Part shown: positions 42,388-54,874 of the stretch, piece by piece
Numbering within the stretch: position 1 is the first letter of the stretch
Layout of the letters: each line of letters starts with the position of its first letter
Source: Mycoplasma wenyonii str. Massachusetts
GTDB taxonomy: Bacteria > Bacillota_I > Bacilli_A > Mycoplasmatales > Mycoplasmoidaceae
Reading direction: 5' to 3'
DNA: 64,000 nucleotides
Assembly: GCF_000277795.1 (NCBI RefSeq)
Contig: NC_018149.1
Span: 586,229 to 650,228 of the forward strand
Position numbers and translations under genes: made by a program
The notes under the pieces: generated by a model
The model's database searches: none
The model's input: the letters and a program-made list of their open reading frames with translations, nothing else
Told to the model about the DNA's origin: nothing

Positions 42388-43260
42388 GTGGAACAGCAAG
42401 ACAATACTCACAGGCAATTAAAGGTTTTATTTATTGGAGATATCTTTGGTAAACCCGGAAGAGACATTATCAAAGAGTATCTACCTAGACTAAAAGAAGA
42501 ATACTCAGTTGATTTAGTGATTGCCAATGCAGAGAACTCTGCACATGGTAAAGGAGTAACTCCTAAGATACTGAATCAACTAATAGAAGTGGGGGTAGAC
42601 TTCTTTACTTTAGGTAATCACTCTTGAGCCAAAAGAGAGTGTCTAAAAGAACTCTTTAATACCTACAGTAATCTAGTAAGACCTTTAAACCTAAAGGAAT
42701 CTTTTCCCTATTGTTCTTTAGGTCAAGGAAGTAAAGAGTTCACTATTAAAGGTACAACTATTAGAGTTACTAATCTAATGGGTAATAGTGTTGTATTCAA
42801 GGGAAATCAATCTAATTGTTTCTTAGCTCTTAGTAAGTTATTAGATCAACTTAAGCTAAATAATTTCAAGGGAATACACATAGTAGATTTCCATGCAGAG
42901 ACTACTAGCGAAAAGAATGCTTTTCTTTGAGCCTTTAATGGAAAAGTCTCTGCTATCTTAGGAACACATACACATATACCTACAAATGACTTTGTAGTTA
43001 CTGAAGAAGGCACTGCCTATATTACTGATATAGGGATGACTGGTCCTTCCTGCGGAGTTATAGGTGGAGCAAAACATGGAATAATAGAAAAGTTCTTTTA
43101 TCCTGAAAAGAGATTCATTCTAGAACCAGAAAGTGGTCCTAGACAAATCTGTTCAGTTCTATTAACCTTTGATACTACTACCTATAAAGCTATAAGTATT
43201 CAACCAGTAATACTTAGAGAAGGATATAGAGAAGATATATATAAACTAACTACTTCCTAG
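42388..43260 (+). CDS. ymdB: YmdB-family metallophosphoesterase
   Basis: The 290-residue protein starts at GTG 42388. It carries the metal-binding motifs of the family: FIGDIFGKPGRD, NAENSAHGKG, TLGNHSW, DFHAE and GTHTHIPT. In Bacillus the family acts as a 2',3'-cyclic nucleotide phosphodiesterase linked to RNase Y regulation. The length is normal. It overlaps the 3' end of prmC (convergent) by 11 bp. Confidence 0.9.
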
Positions 43261-44080
43261 TTATAGAGACTACTCTGAACTTACCTAAATAGTCTTTATA
43301 TCTCTTAAGAGTTCAATTAGTATTGAGTCTCTCTATCTCTTCTCAAAAGCTCTCATGATACTCACTACATTCCAAGACTACTAGTTTTCAGTAGTTATTT
43401 CTCTTTAGGTAATCTAATAGCTCTTGATAGTGAGATGCTCCTTGTTTACTAGCTACTAAGCTATTTCTAGGATCAAACTTAAGCTCTTGAGTTCACTCTC
43501 TAGAGTCTAAATAAGGAGGATTCATAGTTATTACTTCTCACTTATTGCTCCTATTTAAGAAACTCTTTCAAGAAGATAAATAGACCTTGTGATCTCCTTT
43601 AACTCCTGATTTATTTAGATTCTCTAAGGTATTAAGAGAAGCTCTAAGAGAAGAGTCAATTCCTGCAGAATAAGTAATCTGATTCTTTAGTTCCAACAAA
43701 ACAGAAAGATAAATAGCACCTGAACCGGAACAAAGATCTAAGTAAGAAAAAGAGGCGAAGCTTGCTTCTTGTATCTCTTTCTTAGTTATTTCTATTACTA
43801 ATTCAGTTTCTGGTCTAGGATCAAATACTCCTTCAAATAACTGAAACTTTCTGTTATTAAAAAAAGTACATTTAGTTATTCTCGGGACTGGATAGTTAGT
43901 ATCTAATAGTTTTTGTTTTAACTTAGCTGTGAGATTGCACTCAAAATCTATAACTTCTTCTTTGTAGTTCTCATACTCAGTTAAGTTAGTAACTCTATTA
44001 GAAGATAAGAAGGTGTATTCAAAGAGTCTATAAGAGAGTTCTTTTGGAAAAGAAGAAACTAACTCTCTAAAAGTCTTAAT
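43250..44080 (-). CDS. prmC: Release factor glutamine methyltransferase
   Basis: The 276-residue SAM-dependent enzyme modifies the GGQ glutamine of release factors. It has the FDPRPETELV motif, DLCSGSGAIYLS (SAM site) and the catalytic NPPY motif in TMNPPYLD. The only start that leaves the N-terminus whole is ATT 44080, overlapping the prfA stop. The prfA-prmC order supports the call. Confidence 0.9.
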
Positions 44081-45173
44081 TTGCTAGAGAAGAATAATTA
44101 TCTGCTAAGCTATTGAATCAATCTTCTTGTTCTTTTAAAGATAGTTGTTGGTGTATCTGAGAGAGATTCCCTTCCATAATAGAAGTTAGGTTATTAATAG
44201 TTAAGAGAATTCTGTGGTCAGTCATTCTATTCTGTGGATAGTTATAAGTTCTTATTTTCTCAGCTCTCTCTCCCTTACCAATTTGTTGTTTTAAGTTAGT
44301 AAATTGTTCTTCTTGTTGTAACTTTCTCTCTCTATCTCTTAACTTTGCTTTGAGAATCTTTAGAGCAATCTCTTTATTTAATAACTGAGACCTTTCTTGC
44401 TGACAGGCGACCATTATGTTAGTTGGGAGATGAATTATTCTTACAGCAGATTCTGTTTTATTAACATGTTGTCCTCCTGCCCCACTAGCTCTGTAAACAT
44501 CTATTCTTAGTTCAGATGGGTCTATCTGAACTTCTATTTCATCTGCCTCTGGCAAGACACTCACTGTAATGGTTGAAGTGTGTACTCTACCTTTAGATTC
44601 TGTTTCAGGTACTCTTTGTACTCTGTGAACTCCTGATTCATATTTCATCTTGGAATAGACTTTCTTCCCAGAGAGTCTAAAGGTAATAAAAGCTAATCCT
44701 TTTTCGCTCTCTCTTAACTCAACTACACTGAGCTTTCACTTATTCTCTTGAGCATATTTCTTATAAGAATCAAATAAGTTAGAGACAAAGATAGCAGCTT
44801 CTTCTCCCCCTGCAGCTGAGTGCATCTCTATCACTATATTTTTTTCGTCATACTTGTTATCTGGGAGTAACTCAGACTTAAGATCACTCTCTAACTGTGA
44901 GATCTTTTTAGTTAACTCTAAACACTCTTCATCTAATAAGCTCTTTAGCTCTAAGTTCTTTTCTTTAGTTGCAGAGGTTTTGCACTCCTCATAGTCAGAG
45001 ATTAGCTTCTTATATACAGAGAATTTAGAGACTAATTCTCTATTTCTAGAGAGTTCTTTCTGAAGAGAGACATTCTTAAGACTAGAAGCATCTAATAGAA
45101 CCTTTTCTTCTAGTTCTTTTTGCTTCTCAGAGATGGAAGAAAGAAAAGAGTACAGCTTCTGGTTGTATATCAT
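44076..45173 (-). CDS. prfA: Peptide chain release factor 1
   Basis: The 365-residue RF1 recognises UAA and UAG. It has the GGQ motif in [15 protein letters not shown] (233-235). The N-terminal coiled region and the HSAAGGEEA motif are present. That only RF1 is found agrees with UGA being a sense codon, since RF2 would read it as stop. It is followed by prmC with a 5-bp overlap. Confidence 0.94.
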
Positions 45174-45225
45174 AGTTCTTACTTAATTTACTAATAAAGT
45201 ATTCTTTCTCTCTTCTATTTATTAA

Positions 45226-45456
45226 CTACTTAATATTCTTTCTTCCTGAGGTGAATTTATCTTTTAGTTTTTCAGCAAGACCCAAAGTAGACTCAGAAGC
45301 TAATTTACCTTGATAGAAGGGATGACAAGCTGCACAAATATCTAAAGGTACTGTTTTTTGTGAGAGATCCCCACTAAGTAACTTATAGGTAGAGCCGCAA
45401 GAGTTACAACTATAAGTAACTAACTTTTTAGATAGATCTTGTTTTTGGGCTGACAT
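45226..45456 (-). CDS. rpmE: Ribosomal protein L31
   Basis: This is a 76-residue 50S protein of the zinc-binding type with Cys in CNSC and CAAC, then HPFYQGK. The C-terminal extension is Lys-rich. It starts near 45456, divergent from dnaX by about 50 bp. Confidence 0.9.
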   Translation of the reverse strand: MSAQKQDLSKKLVTYSCNSCGSTYKLLSGDLSQKTVPLDICAACHPFYQGKLASESTLGLAEKLKDKFTSGRKNIK

Positions 45457-45508
45457 AATCTTTATAATTTTAGAGCTCTTAAACTAGAAATAATTTATTT
45501 TCCTTGCT

Positions 45509-47203
45509 GTGTTATACAACAAGCACAGACCTAAATATTTCAAAGAATTAATTGGTCAAGAATTAACTAAAGAATTACTAGTTAATTTCCTAACTAGTAA
45601 AGACTCTATTCATTCCTTTGTCTTTTATGGTCCTAATGGTACAGGTAAAACAACAGCTGCTAGATTATTCTCTCAAGCAGTTAATTGTTCTAAGTTCTCT
45701 AAGAACAAAGAGCTATGTAGATCTTGTGATTCTTGTAAGTCTATCGAGAATGGAGAGTGTACAGATCTTATAGAAATAGATGGAGCTACACACAATGGAG
45801 TGGAATACATCAGAGAGATTATTAAAAACTCTGTATATCCTCCATTATTACTTAGTAAGAAGGTATACATAATAGATGAAGCTCATTGTCTTAGCTATCA
45901 AGCCTGAAATGCCTTACTTAAGTTAATAGAAGAGCCTCCTCAACACTTAATACTTATCTTTCTTACTACTGCTATACAAAAGATCATTCCTACTATCTTA
46001 AGTAGATGTCAAAAGTTATTCTTTGCCCCTATTAAGACTGAAGACTTAAATCAATTACTCTTACATATCTCTCAGATAGAAAAGAAAAAAGTAGATAGTG
46101 AAATTATCTCTAAACTCTCTGAGGCTTCTAAAGGTTCTGCTAGAGAAGCAATTGTATCTCTAGAAAAATTACTAACAGATACTAAGTCAATAGATAGTCT
46201 CACTAATTTAGAGAGAGAATCCCTAGAGTTACTAAATCTAATGCTTAACTCTAACTACTTAGAGGCTATAAAGAGAGTAAAGAAGAATCTAGTTAACTCT
46301 AATAAGTTATTTGAGTTAGTTCTAGAAAGACTACTAGAGCTTTCTTTTTATCAACTAACTTCTTCTAAAGAGGTATTAAGTAGTTTGAGTGAAGAACAAG
46401 CTAAGTCTGTTTTAAGTAGTGGCCTTAACTTAAATTCAATGATTAACTTCTTAGCTCCAGCATTATCTACTGGTCCTAACCAATTCTCTTTATCCTACTC
46501 TAAATATCTATTAGTTAACTTATTCGAGAATTGTGGAAAGGTTGTAGTAAAGGAAGTTAAGAAGGAGGTTATTGAAGAGAAAAAAGTTTCTATTGAGGAA
46601 AAAAGAAGTGAAAAGGGTTCTTTGAGTGAATCAGTAACTGAAACTGTTAAGACAATCACATTACCTGAAGCAAAGAAATTATTTAAACACCATATGTTAG
46701 GAATAGATAATATCGATCTTCCTCAATTCAACTCTATTCAGTTACTCCCTGAGGAAAAAGAGATGATCTTGTTACTAAGAAGAGCAGATAGAGAAACTAG
46801 TCAAGAACACTATTTTCTCTTAAAAGACTATCTAGAAGCGAAAGATAACGAGGAAAAGGAGCTAGTTATCTCTCAATTATTTGAAGATATGATTCCCAAA
46901 TATGAATTAATTTGTTCTAGTGATTCCAAGTGTGTAGTGGTCTTTCCTGATGAAAATAAAGCCAATTACTTTAACTTAAAAGTTAAAAACTTAGAGATAA
47001 TAAAAACTCTATATAAGATATTTGGCTTCACTATTGCTTGAAAAGGAATAACTCTTTCTGAATTGCAGAATGCAATTAAGAAAAACAAAGGCTTTAAGGA
47101 AGGACCAGTAACTCCTAAAGCTATTAACCAAGAGGAGATAGGAAGGATAGAGAGAATAAGAGAGGTATTTCTTTCTGAGCCGAGATCTAAGTTTTTAGCT
47201 TAA
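45509..47203 (+). CDS. dnaX: DNA polymerase III subunits gamma and tau
   Basis: The 564-residue clamp-loader ATPase starts at GTG 45509. It has Walker A GPNGTGKTT (41-49), a four-Cys zinc module (CSKFSKNKELCRSCDSC), Walker B VYIIDEAHCL and the sensor region TILSRCQ. The tau-like C-terminal part follows after a Lys/Glu-rich linker (about residue 350). No frameshift site for gamma production is evident. It is convergent with nothing and 19 bp before the large surface protein. Confidence 0.93.
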
Positions 47204-47222
47204 AGAAGTAGGAGTCTAATAA

Positions 47223-50200
47223 ATGACTCCTGCATTCAAGAAGAAAGCACTTTGACTGCTTATTCCTCTTATTTGTAGCTCAGTTATTGGTTCTTTAGTT
47301 GTCACTCAGTGAAAAGGTAGTGTAGGAAGTGGAAGATTTCAGTCTTCCGATAAGGCTTCAAAGGGAGATCAATTTATTCTTGCCGGAACTAATGGTGAGG
47401 AGGGCGCAAAGAACTTAACACCTGCTCATGTAGTTAAACAACTAGCCCAAGATCCAAACTCTGTTCCTTTATTAATGTGAGGCTTTGGAACTCAAATAGC
47501 TAAATCTATTTTTGAAGGTAAATTAGCTAGTGACAAGCACAATAAATACACCCCAATACTCCAACATTTGCAGAAATTTCTAAAGACTTCAAAACAACAG
47601 GTTGAAGGCTCCATTAAACAAAAACAAAAAGATAAATCTAGGGTTAAGAGAAATTGAGTCTCTGATGATGAAAGTTATTTAACAAAGTTAAAGAGTGTTG
47701 TAACAGGAAAGATAGATACTTTCAGTATTGAAAACTACTATGACTCAAAAAGCACTGCTATTTTTAAACCACTGACAAAAACAAAAATTGATACTCATAA
47801 AAATCTCCCTTTCATTGGTTTCTTATTCGGTACTTGGCTTCAAAAATACAGACCTGGTCACTTTGTTCACCATGTATTACCTTATGCTGGTTCTTTTAGT
47901 GAAAAAACCAAAAAGCTTTATAGTGAGAAATTCAAAAATGTTACCTTACCTAACAAACCAGACTTATATTTCCCAGATTTTGATACTGAAAAAGTAGATG
48001 AGTTCAAACAAAAAATTAATTTATTGCTTGGGGGCTCGGGTACATGATTAGATCTTTTTGGTCATTCGGAAAAAACAAACAAAGAAGAATTAAAAAAGAT
48101 TACTTCTATTCACTGAATCTCCGACGACAACACTCCACAAAAAAACTTAGCCCTGAGATATGCCTATACTAAAACACAAACTAGCAGCTCTTCCTCATCT
48201 AGCTCAACAAGTTCTAATTCAAGAAACAATCCATTTTATTGATTGTGGGGCTCTGTTACTTCTATACTGAATCCTCACTTAAAAAAGTGAGATGTTGCGA
48301 TAGGTAGTGGCTCTAAGTGTGATGGGAATGAAGATTCAATCCCTACTCTAGATCAGCTTTCTGAAAAGCTCAAGGAAGATCCATTAAAGCTATTCTGTAT
48401 CACTTCAACTAAAAGTAAAGAAGAAAAAAACAACAACCAAGGCATAGAATTTTTAGTTCACTCTGTAGGTGATAAAGAAAAAGATAAAAAGAATCCAAAT
48501 CAAATAATCTTCTGGAGAGATGAAAAAGGATTTAATCTTCTATTTCCTTATAAGATTGAAAATTCAAAAGACTCTAACGGGGCTTCAGAAAAACCTAATA
48601 ATCAAGAATTAATAAAAAGTAAAGAAAAACTAGTTAAAGAATTTAAAGAATATGTAGAGAAGAACTTTGCCTATCTACTTCTAAAGTATTACTGCCATAT
48701 AAAAGAAGACTGTAAGAAACAAGTAACTAACGGAACTTGTTGTTGTAAAGAAGTTATTGACAGCTTAGTAAATATCTGAGAGCTAAGTCATAAGTTAGAA
48801 GAATTCGGAGGATACACAAAAGCTTGAGATATTAGAAGTAGAAATAATGCTCTTATAAGTCTTATTGATTACTCTCAACAATCTAACTACTTAGCTAAAT
48901 TAGGCACTGTTTCTCCTAATTTTCCTAAATACTTAGACAGGGAAAAGGGGTCTTATGAGAGTTGAATTAAAGGGATTAATGACTCAATTAATGGTCACTT
49001 AAAGAAGATTGAAAGTTATTTCAATCCTGCAGGGACAAGTGGACATGAAAATGGTGGCTTACAAGCAAAACAACAAAATGGTTCCGGAGAGGGACATCAA
49101 GACTCCAAATACTGGTCTTTCTTAGAAGAAAGAACAAAAAAGTCGGAAAAACCAGAATGTATGAAAACAAATGTAGCTGAATTCCTTCTAGAAAAGGTAT
49201 CAAGTTTTGATTTATTGAAAAAAGGTCTATTTATGGATATTTCTTTTGAGAAAATGTCTGAGTTAATAAAGAATGATAAAATAAATCATCAAACTCTAAA
49301 AGAGCTAGAAACTTCTCTCTCCTCCGCTTACAACGGTTTCTTTAACTTCGCCGCCGGGGGTGCAGGTAGAAGACAAAGAAGAGAAACAAATAATACTCAA
49401 ACCCAAACCAACTTAACCGAGTTACTTAAAAAGGCTATTAAAGAAGAATTAGTTGCAAGACAAATAGATACTGTCTCCGATACTCTTCTTTACAAACTAT
49501 CAGCAAAAGAGCCACAAGAGTCTGCAGGGCAACAAAATAATGAAACTGATTTTGAAAAGATCAAAAACCTACTAACTCTAAGGAACTTATTAAATCAACC
49601 TCTAAAGAATGGAAATACTTTAGAGAGAGCTCAAATGAGACTCTTAGTTACTTCTCTTTATCTATTAGAAAACTCTATGACTCACTATAGAGAAATACTA
49701 AAGAGTATTGTTAAGAATGAACTCTTTGGAGCTTATGCTTTCACCATAAGTTGAAATAAGTTCTGTACTCAGGAAAACTCAAAGAATCCTCTTGATCCTG
49801 ATAAGAGTAGTACAGGTGACGGTCATGCTCGTGGAGATAGTGTAAGTCAAGGAACTGGAGATAATAACTTCTTCGCTCCAATAAAAGCAAACGGAAATCC
49901 AGGAAGACCTGAACCTGGTTCAGCTGGAACAGAAACTACTGGAGAATGAAACCCAACTAGTCTAGACCCAAGGCTATGTATCAAAACAGCAGATAGATAT
50001 TCTGTAACAAAGATAAAGAAGAAAGCTGAAGGTCAAGGTCAAGAAGACAGTAATAATGGAGAAATATCTCTAATGGGTTACAAAGGAGCTGTCTCTAGAG
50101 GTTCTCAACTACAACTTCCGGGAAATCTCTATGCAGAGATACTTAAGTTCTTAGTTAAAGAAGGATATGTAAATTGAGACAAGATTCAATCTCAAATTGA

Positions 50201-50807
50201 CTCAATCAAAACTAATAGTCAGTTTTCTAAGTTTGTTGCTTACTTATCTCGAGTTACACACTCTATCAGTGAAGCCTTTAAATTACCAGACTATAAGAAA
50301 TTAAGAGAAAATACAGAAGATGCTAAAAGAGCAGAAGTTTTGGAGTGATTTGGTCTAGACAAGAAAAAAGAGCTTTTAAAGCAATTCATTAAAGATCATC
50401 TGCTCAAGGGAGTTGTTGGGGCTCAAGTAAATCAACAAAATACACAAACTCAAAATCAACACAACAAACAGAACTTCAGAGGCTTAATGAAAGATCTAGA
50501 AAAGACTGCAAAGGAACATTACATCTTTGAAACTAAAGATGAGAATGAAAGTAATTCAGCTGTCTTTCTAATTCAATTCACCGCAGAAGATCTAAAGGAT
50601 GAAAAGACTTTTGCAGAATTCATCAAAAAACACCTAACTCCAGAATCACTAATTAAAGACATAGTTAAGAAAGCTCAAGATCCTGGACTACAAACTAAAG
50701 CTATTAATCACTACCTTATGAGAGGAAGTTATCCAGGTGGTAAGGTATACTCTCTAACCACTAATGACTACCACTTAAAGGATCAATTCACTTCCATTAT
50801 TATTTAG
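47223..50807 (+). CDS. Giant surface protein (1,194 residues), unknown
   Basis: It starts at ATG 47223 and has one N-terminal hydrophobic anchor (residues 10-28). The rest is a long, hydrophilic, low-complexity exterior region with a run of serines near residue 325 and Gln/Asn-rich linkers. It also has a Cys cluster (CHIKEDC, GTCCCKE) near 500. The size and layout resemble Mycoplasma MG307-type lipoproteins, but there is no clear lipobox and I cannot confirm the family. It contains about 20 TGA Trp codons. It probably mediates contact with the host cell. Confidence 0.7.
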
Positions 50808-50827
50808 CTTTCTTTAGAAAGAAATAA

Positions 50828-51730
50828 ATGGGAATATTTACCTCTAAGCTATCAATTTATTTCTTTAATTTCAAAGAGTTACTCTCTCACTTATGTAGTA
50901 AATGTGTAGGAATAATACATGATCCCAGAGAGTTAAGAAAGTGAGCAGGTATATTTGCCTTCTCTAATATCTCTTGCTCTGTATTCTTTTATCTCTGACA
51001 CCTTAGTGCAATAGATACTAGTATGGCTACCTATCTACTAGTAACTTCTATTGTTCTTCATTTATTCATAGGAGCTAGATTCATTCAAAATATGCTGAGA
51101 TTTGGTAGACTAGCTTGCGCTAAGTGAGCTTGACTAAGTCTAATATTTGTTTCTCCACTAGGTTTCTTTCTCTTGTACTACGTATTCAATTCAAAGTATT
51201 GAATACTAGATGAAGTAAGTAAAGACAAAGAGTTACTTCAAATAGAGATTGAAAAAGATAAGAAACAATCAACTAAGTCTTTTAAACACAAAAAGCTAGA
51301 GTCTAGATTCAACTACTCTCTTGCTCACCTAAAAAAGATAAATGAGGAAGTTGCTAGAGAGATACTTGTAAGGGTTTTGAGAATTACTAATGATTCTTTC
51401 TCTGAGCTATCTTTCTTTCAGATTAGTACAGTTATTGCTTTAGCAACTATCTGTAAGCAATGTAAGCAAAAGAGCTTTGACAACTTAATCTGAGGGGCTC
51501 ACTGATATGAAGATAAATTCTTTACCTTTGGATTCAGAAATACTAAACCTATTTCTACCTACAATAAATATCCAATGACTGTAGGGGCTATAGTACTAGA
51601 TGAACTAAATAACTACAGAAAGATTATTGATGCAAAAAATCAAATAAAAAAGCACTTATCTTTCTCTGATGCAAAGATAATCTCATTGCATATGGGAGAT
51701 GAATATAAGTTATATGTCAATCAACAATAG
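50828..51730 (+). CDS. Membrane protein with soluble C-terminal domain, unknown
   Basis: The 300-residue protein starts at ATG 50828. It has three hydrophobic segments in the first 130 residues, then a charged, probably cytosolic domain of about 170 residues rich in Lys and Glu. No catalytic motif is recognised. It lies between the giant surface protein and upp. Confidence 0.65.
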
Positions 51731-51761
51731 TTATTAAAATCTAGTTAATTTAGACACATAA

Positions 51762-52382
51762 ATGGCTGTAGTAGTTTCAAAAAATAACTTAGTTCAAGAC
51801 TGATTAATCAAAGTAAGAGATAAGAATAGTGATAGTGTAACTTTCGGAAATAACTTAAAGAAGATCACTTTAGCTCTAGCTACAGAGGCTCATTCGGAGT
51901 TTCCAATGGAAGATACAACAGTTGAATCTCCCTTTGTTAGCTGTCCAGCTAAGAAAATCTCTAAACCCATTACTGTTATTCCGGTTCTTAGATCGGGATT
52001 GGCTATGTCAGATGCACTACAAACATTCTTTGAAGATTGTCAAACAGTACATGTAGGTATCTACAGAGATACCAATCTAAATGCTGTTAGTTACTATGAA
52101 AAGTTTCCAGAAGGTATTGAAAATTCAAAGGTTATTCTCTGTGACCCTCTAATTGCTACTGCTGTAACTCTTACTAAATCTCTAGATATTATTGCTAAGT
52201 ACAACTGCAAGAATATTACAGTTCTAGGAATTATTATCTCCAAACATGCAGTAGAATTATTAACTCAAAAATATCCACATGTAAATATCTATGTTGCTGC
52301 AATGGATGAAGAACTTAACTCTAAAGGTTACATCATTCCTGGTGCTGGAGATGCAGGAGATAGACTATACAGAACTAAATAA
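51762..52382 (+). CDS. upp: Uracil phosphoribosyltransferase
   Basis: The 206-residue salvage enzyme makes UMP from uracil and PRPP. It has VIPVLRSGLAMSDAL, VILCDPLIATAVTL (PRPP loop) and the C-terminal uracil-binding PGAGDAGDRLY. The length is normal. It starts at ATG 51762. Confidence 0.94.
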
Positions 52383-52404
52383 TTTTCTAGCTAAGAGTTA
52401 GGTT

Positions 52405-52674
52405 TTGTCTTTAACAGAAAAGGATCTATTTTCTTTCGCTGAAGAGCTTATTTCTGTCTGAAGAGCTAAAAAATCAGATGATGAAGATTACTACAAGAAG
52501 TTTGTCTCTCTCTCTAAAGAAGAACTACAAACCTTAATAGATCTGTTAATAGAAGAAATAGAAGATATTAAGGGAATTAATAAGTTAATAAGACTTAAAG
52601 AGAGTCTTTCTACTATCTTTGATCTAAAGCTTCTCTACAACAATCTAAAGCTAATTATTCTAAGTACTTATTAA
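52405..52674 (+). CDS. Small helical protein, unknown
   Basis: The 89-residue protein starts at TTG 52405 and is predicted to be all helix, rich in Glu and Lys, with no membrane segment. Its stop overlaps the end of topA (convergent) by 4 bp. It reads one TGA as Trp. No family is recognised. Confidence 0.55.
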
Positions 52675-54848
52675 TCTTCTGCACTCTCTATGTGTCTACA
52701 ACGCGGATAGTTAGAACAAGAGATAAATCTACTATTTCTCTTTGTTGAATATTTATAAACTAGCTTTCCGGAACACTTAGGACAACTTTTTCCTTCAACA
52801 AACTCACTCTTTCCTTTCTCTTTTCTTCCCTCTATATAGGTACATTTAGGAAAGTTAGGGCAAGCATTAAAAGTCTTTCCAGTCTTTCTACTTACCTTTT
52901 TAACTAAATTGGTTTTGCAGTTGGGGCATAGTGTATCTAACTTCTCTGGAGGTTCTTCTTTCGGGAATTCAGAGTATTTACAGGCTGGAAAACCTGTACA
53001 ACCAATAAATCTCTTACCTCACTTAGTATGTCTATAAACTAATTTCTCTTTGCACTCTGGACAAACTCTATCCTCAACTCACTCAAATTTATCTGCTTTC
53101 TCAAAAGACTTAGTTCAAGCCTCAGATACTTGTTGTAAGAATGACTTTCAATCAGTCTTAGATTGAGAGATATTGTCTAATTCTTCTTCCATTAATCTTG
53201 TGTAGTCATAAGAGATAAAGTTTGAGAAGTTTTTATCTAGATCTTTAGAGACTCTGTAACCTAACTCTGTGATCTCAAACTTGCTTTTGGCGAAAGTAGC
53301 ATAATTTCTAGTTTTGATAATGTTGGTAACTACAGGGTAGGTAGAAGGTCTTCCTATTCCTTTACCCTCTAAAGCTTTAATTAAGCTAGCTTCACTGTAT
53401 TTAGAGGGAGGAGAAGTACTCTCTTCTACTATATTCTCTTGTTTCTTGGGATAGTCTTGACCTTCTTCTAGCTTTTCAAATAGATTGGTTTTCTCCCCTT
53501 CTTGTTCTTGAGAGAAACCATACTCTCTTAGTATCTTCTTAAAACCATCAAATATCTCTGTGGTCTTAGTGACACTAAAGAGATTCTTGTTGTTTTCAAA
53601 GGTATAGCTCTTTCTTTCATTTTTTGCTGGAGAGCAAAAAGATGAGAGGGTAATAGCTCAGATTAACTTATAGAGTTTGTATTCAGGAGTAGTAGGGGAA
53701 ATATATTTCTCTAACTTTTCAGGAGTCATTGTGAGATCAACTGGTCTAATACCTTCATGAGCTCCTTGAACCAACTTATCTTTCTTTACTACTCTTGATT
53801 TCTTATCTTGATCGGAACTGACGTATTTCTCGGAGTATTTAGCTGAGATATATTGTTTAAGTTCTGAGACAAAATCTTCTGAAAGATCTGTCTTATCTGT
53901 TCTCGGGTAGGTAATAAGAGCTATTGATTCTTTACCTAAGGGAATTCCCTCATACAGCTTTTGAGCTGTTTGAGTAACCATAGCCGCTCTCATACCTAAC
54001 TTATTAATGGCTGTTTCATATAAAGAAGAGGTCTTAAGAGCTTCTGGGGGATTAATAGACTCCTTTCTAGCTTCTCCTATCTTTACTAATCTGTAGTTAA
54101 GCTCTAGAGTCTTAGCTAGTTTCTCTACATCTTCTTTTGTTTGAAATCAAACTATTCCCCTCTTTTGTTCTTTAAAGAGCTTTACTTGTGAGAGTATCTC
54201 TGGATTTAACTGAATAGTTGAGAGAGTTAATCCATTCTTTAACTCAACCTTTAAGACAAATCAGCTCTCTTTCTTAAAGGATTTGATCTCATCTTCTCTA
54301 TCAACTAAAAACTTAAGTGCAATGGATTGAACTCTACCTGCTGAAGCGCCACCAACCTTCTTTCTTGTATAGTCAGATAGCTTGTAACCTATTAGTCTAT
54401 CTAGCAATACTCTTGCTAAATAAGAGTTAATAATTGCTTGATCTATCTCTCTAGTGTTTTGTAGTGAAGCTTTAATGGCTTTTTCAGTAATCTCATTGAA
54501 AACAGCTCTAGAACACTTTCTTTTATCCTCTCCATTAAGTATTGAGTAGATGTGTCAAGAGATAGCCTCTCCCTCTCTATCTGGGTCAGTAGCTAGATAG
54601 ATCTTAGAAGCCTTACTAGCTTTTCTCTTAATGGCTTCAATAATAGGTACTTTTTTGTTGTCTAGCTCTACTGTTCTCTTGCTATCATCTCACTGAGGAT
54701 TAAACATTCCTTCTCCCCTGCCAATTCAATTTTTCTTAATCTCTCTAATATGTCCATAGGTAGCAAAGAGTTCTATCTCTGTACCTGCAAGATATCTACT
54801 TATGCTCTTCATTTTTGCTGGAGACTCAATAAACATTAAGTCTGCCAT
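52671..54848 (-). CDS. topA: DNA topoisomerase I
   Basis: The 725-residue type IA enzyme relaxes negative supercoils. It has a TOPRIM domain with FIESPAKMKSI and ATDPDREGEAI. The active tyrosine is in LITYPRTDKT (Tyr314), followed by HEGIRPVDL and GIGRPSTYP. The C-terminus has several zinc-ribbon repeats with CPEC, CPNC, CPKC and paired Cys. It starts at ATG 54848. Confidence 0.94.
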
Positions 54849-54874
54849 CGTAACTAATGAATTACATAAATAAG